7,421 nucleotides of DNA, from positions 1-7,421 of the forward strand of contig JAFUNW010000070.1 of NCBI GenBank assembly GCA_017472905.1, written 5' to 3'. Source of the stretch: Bacteroidaceae bacterium (GTDB taxonomy: Bacteria; Bacteroidota; Bacteroidia; Bacteroidales; Bacteroidaceae). Shown here one piece after another: positions 7,149 through 7,421 of this stretch. Numbering within the stretch: the stretch's first letter is position 1; each line of letters starts with the position of its first letter. Position numbers and translations under genes: made by a program. The notes below the pieces were generated by a model that was given only the letters and a program-made list of their open reading frames with translations, was not told where the DNA came from and did no database searches.

Positions 7149-7344
7149 ATATAAATACTTTATTCCTATACATGTTTATTTAGGCAATAGCGACTTGATA
7201 CAGATTCACTTTACACGTAACAAACATTTAAATTGTAGTATCATTCAATTCTGCCGCCCGACCTAAGAAAAAAAGCCGCTTTCGTTGACCATCGAAGCCG
7301 TCTTCATTGAAATGGCATATTTTTACCTTAAAAATCACAGAAAA

Positions 7345-7421
7345 AAGTATCTTAAGATAAATGGCCAAGTATCTTAAGATAAATGAGCAAGTATCCTAAG
7401 ATACTTTGCCAAGTATATTAA
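7345..7421. repeat. 22-bp-period tandem array of palindromes, running off the window
   Basis: Three full units start at 7345, 7367 and 7389, and a fourth (7411) is cut by the window edge. Units 1 and 2 each contain the perfect palindrome TATCTTAAGATA and differ only near their right ends (GGCC against GAGC). Unit 3 has AAGTATCCTAAGATACTT, an 18-bp palindrome with one mismatched pair. The period is not a multiple of three, so it is not a coding repeat. Confidence 0.85.

Larger units (their letters stand above)
7006..7180. repeat. Distant inverted-repeat pair enclosing 135 bp
   Basis: TGTATAGGAATA (7014-7025) is the exact reverse complement of TATTCCTATACA (7161-7172). After a 3-nt mismatch the match resumes outward with AATAA (7006-7010) and TTATT (7176-7180), giving 17 of 20 paired positions. 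No flanking target duplication is apparent. The enclosed DNA contains two further hairpins and no recognisable promoter. Confidence 0.7.
6959..7421. other. Non-coding AT-rich region with nested inverted repeats
   Basis: No credible gene is visible in these 463 bp on either strand; the longest ATG-started frame noticed is about 21 codons (7312-7377) and runs into the tandem repeat. No tRNA or rRNA was recognised. No TAnnTTTG promoter is present on either strand. The region instead holds a distant 12-bp inverted repeat, three local hairpins and a 22-bp-period array of palindromes at the right edge, each listed separately. It may be the leader of a gene beyond the window, a decayed element or a structured RNA. 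Confidence 0.7.

Noticed and set aside
7026..7160. Invertible promoter segment like those of Bacteroides capsule loci
   Set aside because: The flanking inverted repeats and spacing would suit it, but no TAnnTTTG -7 element or TTTG occurs in the enclosed DNA on either strand. The promoter interpretation is unsupported, although inversion itself is not excluded.
7264..7310. Terminator-like stem around GCTTTCG and CGAAGC with an A/T run
   Set aside because: Pairing is only about six bases with a bulge, and I could not build a convincing stem next to a T run on either strand.
7312..7377. Small ORF of 21 codons (starts MAYFYLKNHRKK)
   Set aside because: It runs into the non-coding palindromic repeat, has no promoter or ribosome site that I can see, and is short enough to be chance.
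7402..7409. Promoter -7 element at GATACTTTG in repeat unit 3
   Set aside because: There is only one base between TA and TTTG instead of two, and the sequence is explained by the palindromic repeat.
7345..7421. CRISPR array
   Set aside because: The units are contiguous at 22 bp, with no unique spacers between them and no cas genes in the window.

Overview
The window looks like chromosomal DNA from a gut Bacteroides or close relative (order Bacteroidales). Four things point that way. The gene families are typical of the group: a rhamnogalacturonan-lyase glycan degrader, a UpxY-type NusG paralogue and an Rpn-type PD-(D/E)XK nuclease. Three genes are preceded by an exact match to the Bacteroides -7 promoter element TAnnTTTG. 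Shine-Dalgarno sequences are mostly absent. Intergenic DNA is AT-rich.

Layout. (1) Positions 3-3428 (+) hold the 3' part of a very large secreted protein whose start lies before the window. It has the C-terminal part of a family PL11 rhamnogalacturonan lyase, then a long beta-strand-repeat region of the autotransporter-associated (PATR) type, then a short Por-secretion-like C-terminal tail. It ends in a strong hairpin terminator at 3447-3484. (2) Positions 3525-4574 (+) encode an exported endonuclease/exonuclease/phosphatase-fold protein. (3) Positions 4586-5122 (-) encode a GNAT acetyltransferase, convergent with gene 2 and only 11 bp away. (4) Positions 5123-5426 are a divergent intergenic region with promoters for the genes on both sides. 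(5) Positions 5427-6005 (+) encode a UpxY/NusG-like antiterminator. (6) Positions 6107-6958 (+) encode an Rpn/PD-(D/E)XK family protein with its own promoter. (7) Positions 6959-7421 are non-coding and AT-rich. They contain nested inverted repeats, hairpins and, at the window edge, a 22-bp-period tandem array of palindromes.

How the genes may work together. The PL11 fusion is a pectin (rhamnogalacturonan-I) degrading enzyme and probably belongs to a polysaccharide-utilisation context that lies mostly upstream. The phosphatase-fold protein and the GNAT look like unrelated housekeeping or accessory genes. UpxY proteins normally head capsular polysaccharide operons and let RNA polymerase read through them. 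Here upxY is followed by the Rpn gene and then structured non-coding DNA, not by upxZ or glycan genes. It is therefore either an orphan regulator or the start of a capsule locus interrupted by an Rpn insertion; sequence past 7421 would decide.

The parts least explained by known families are the 3' non-coding block (6959-7421) and the lyase/beta-repeat architecture. I did not find clear evidence of a complete, undescribed multi-gene system.
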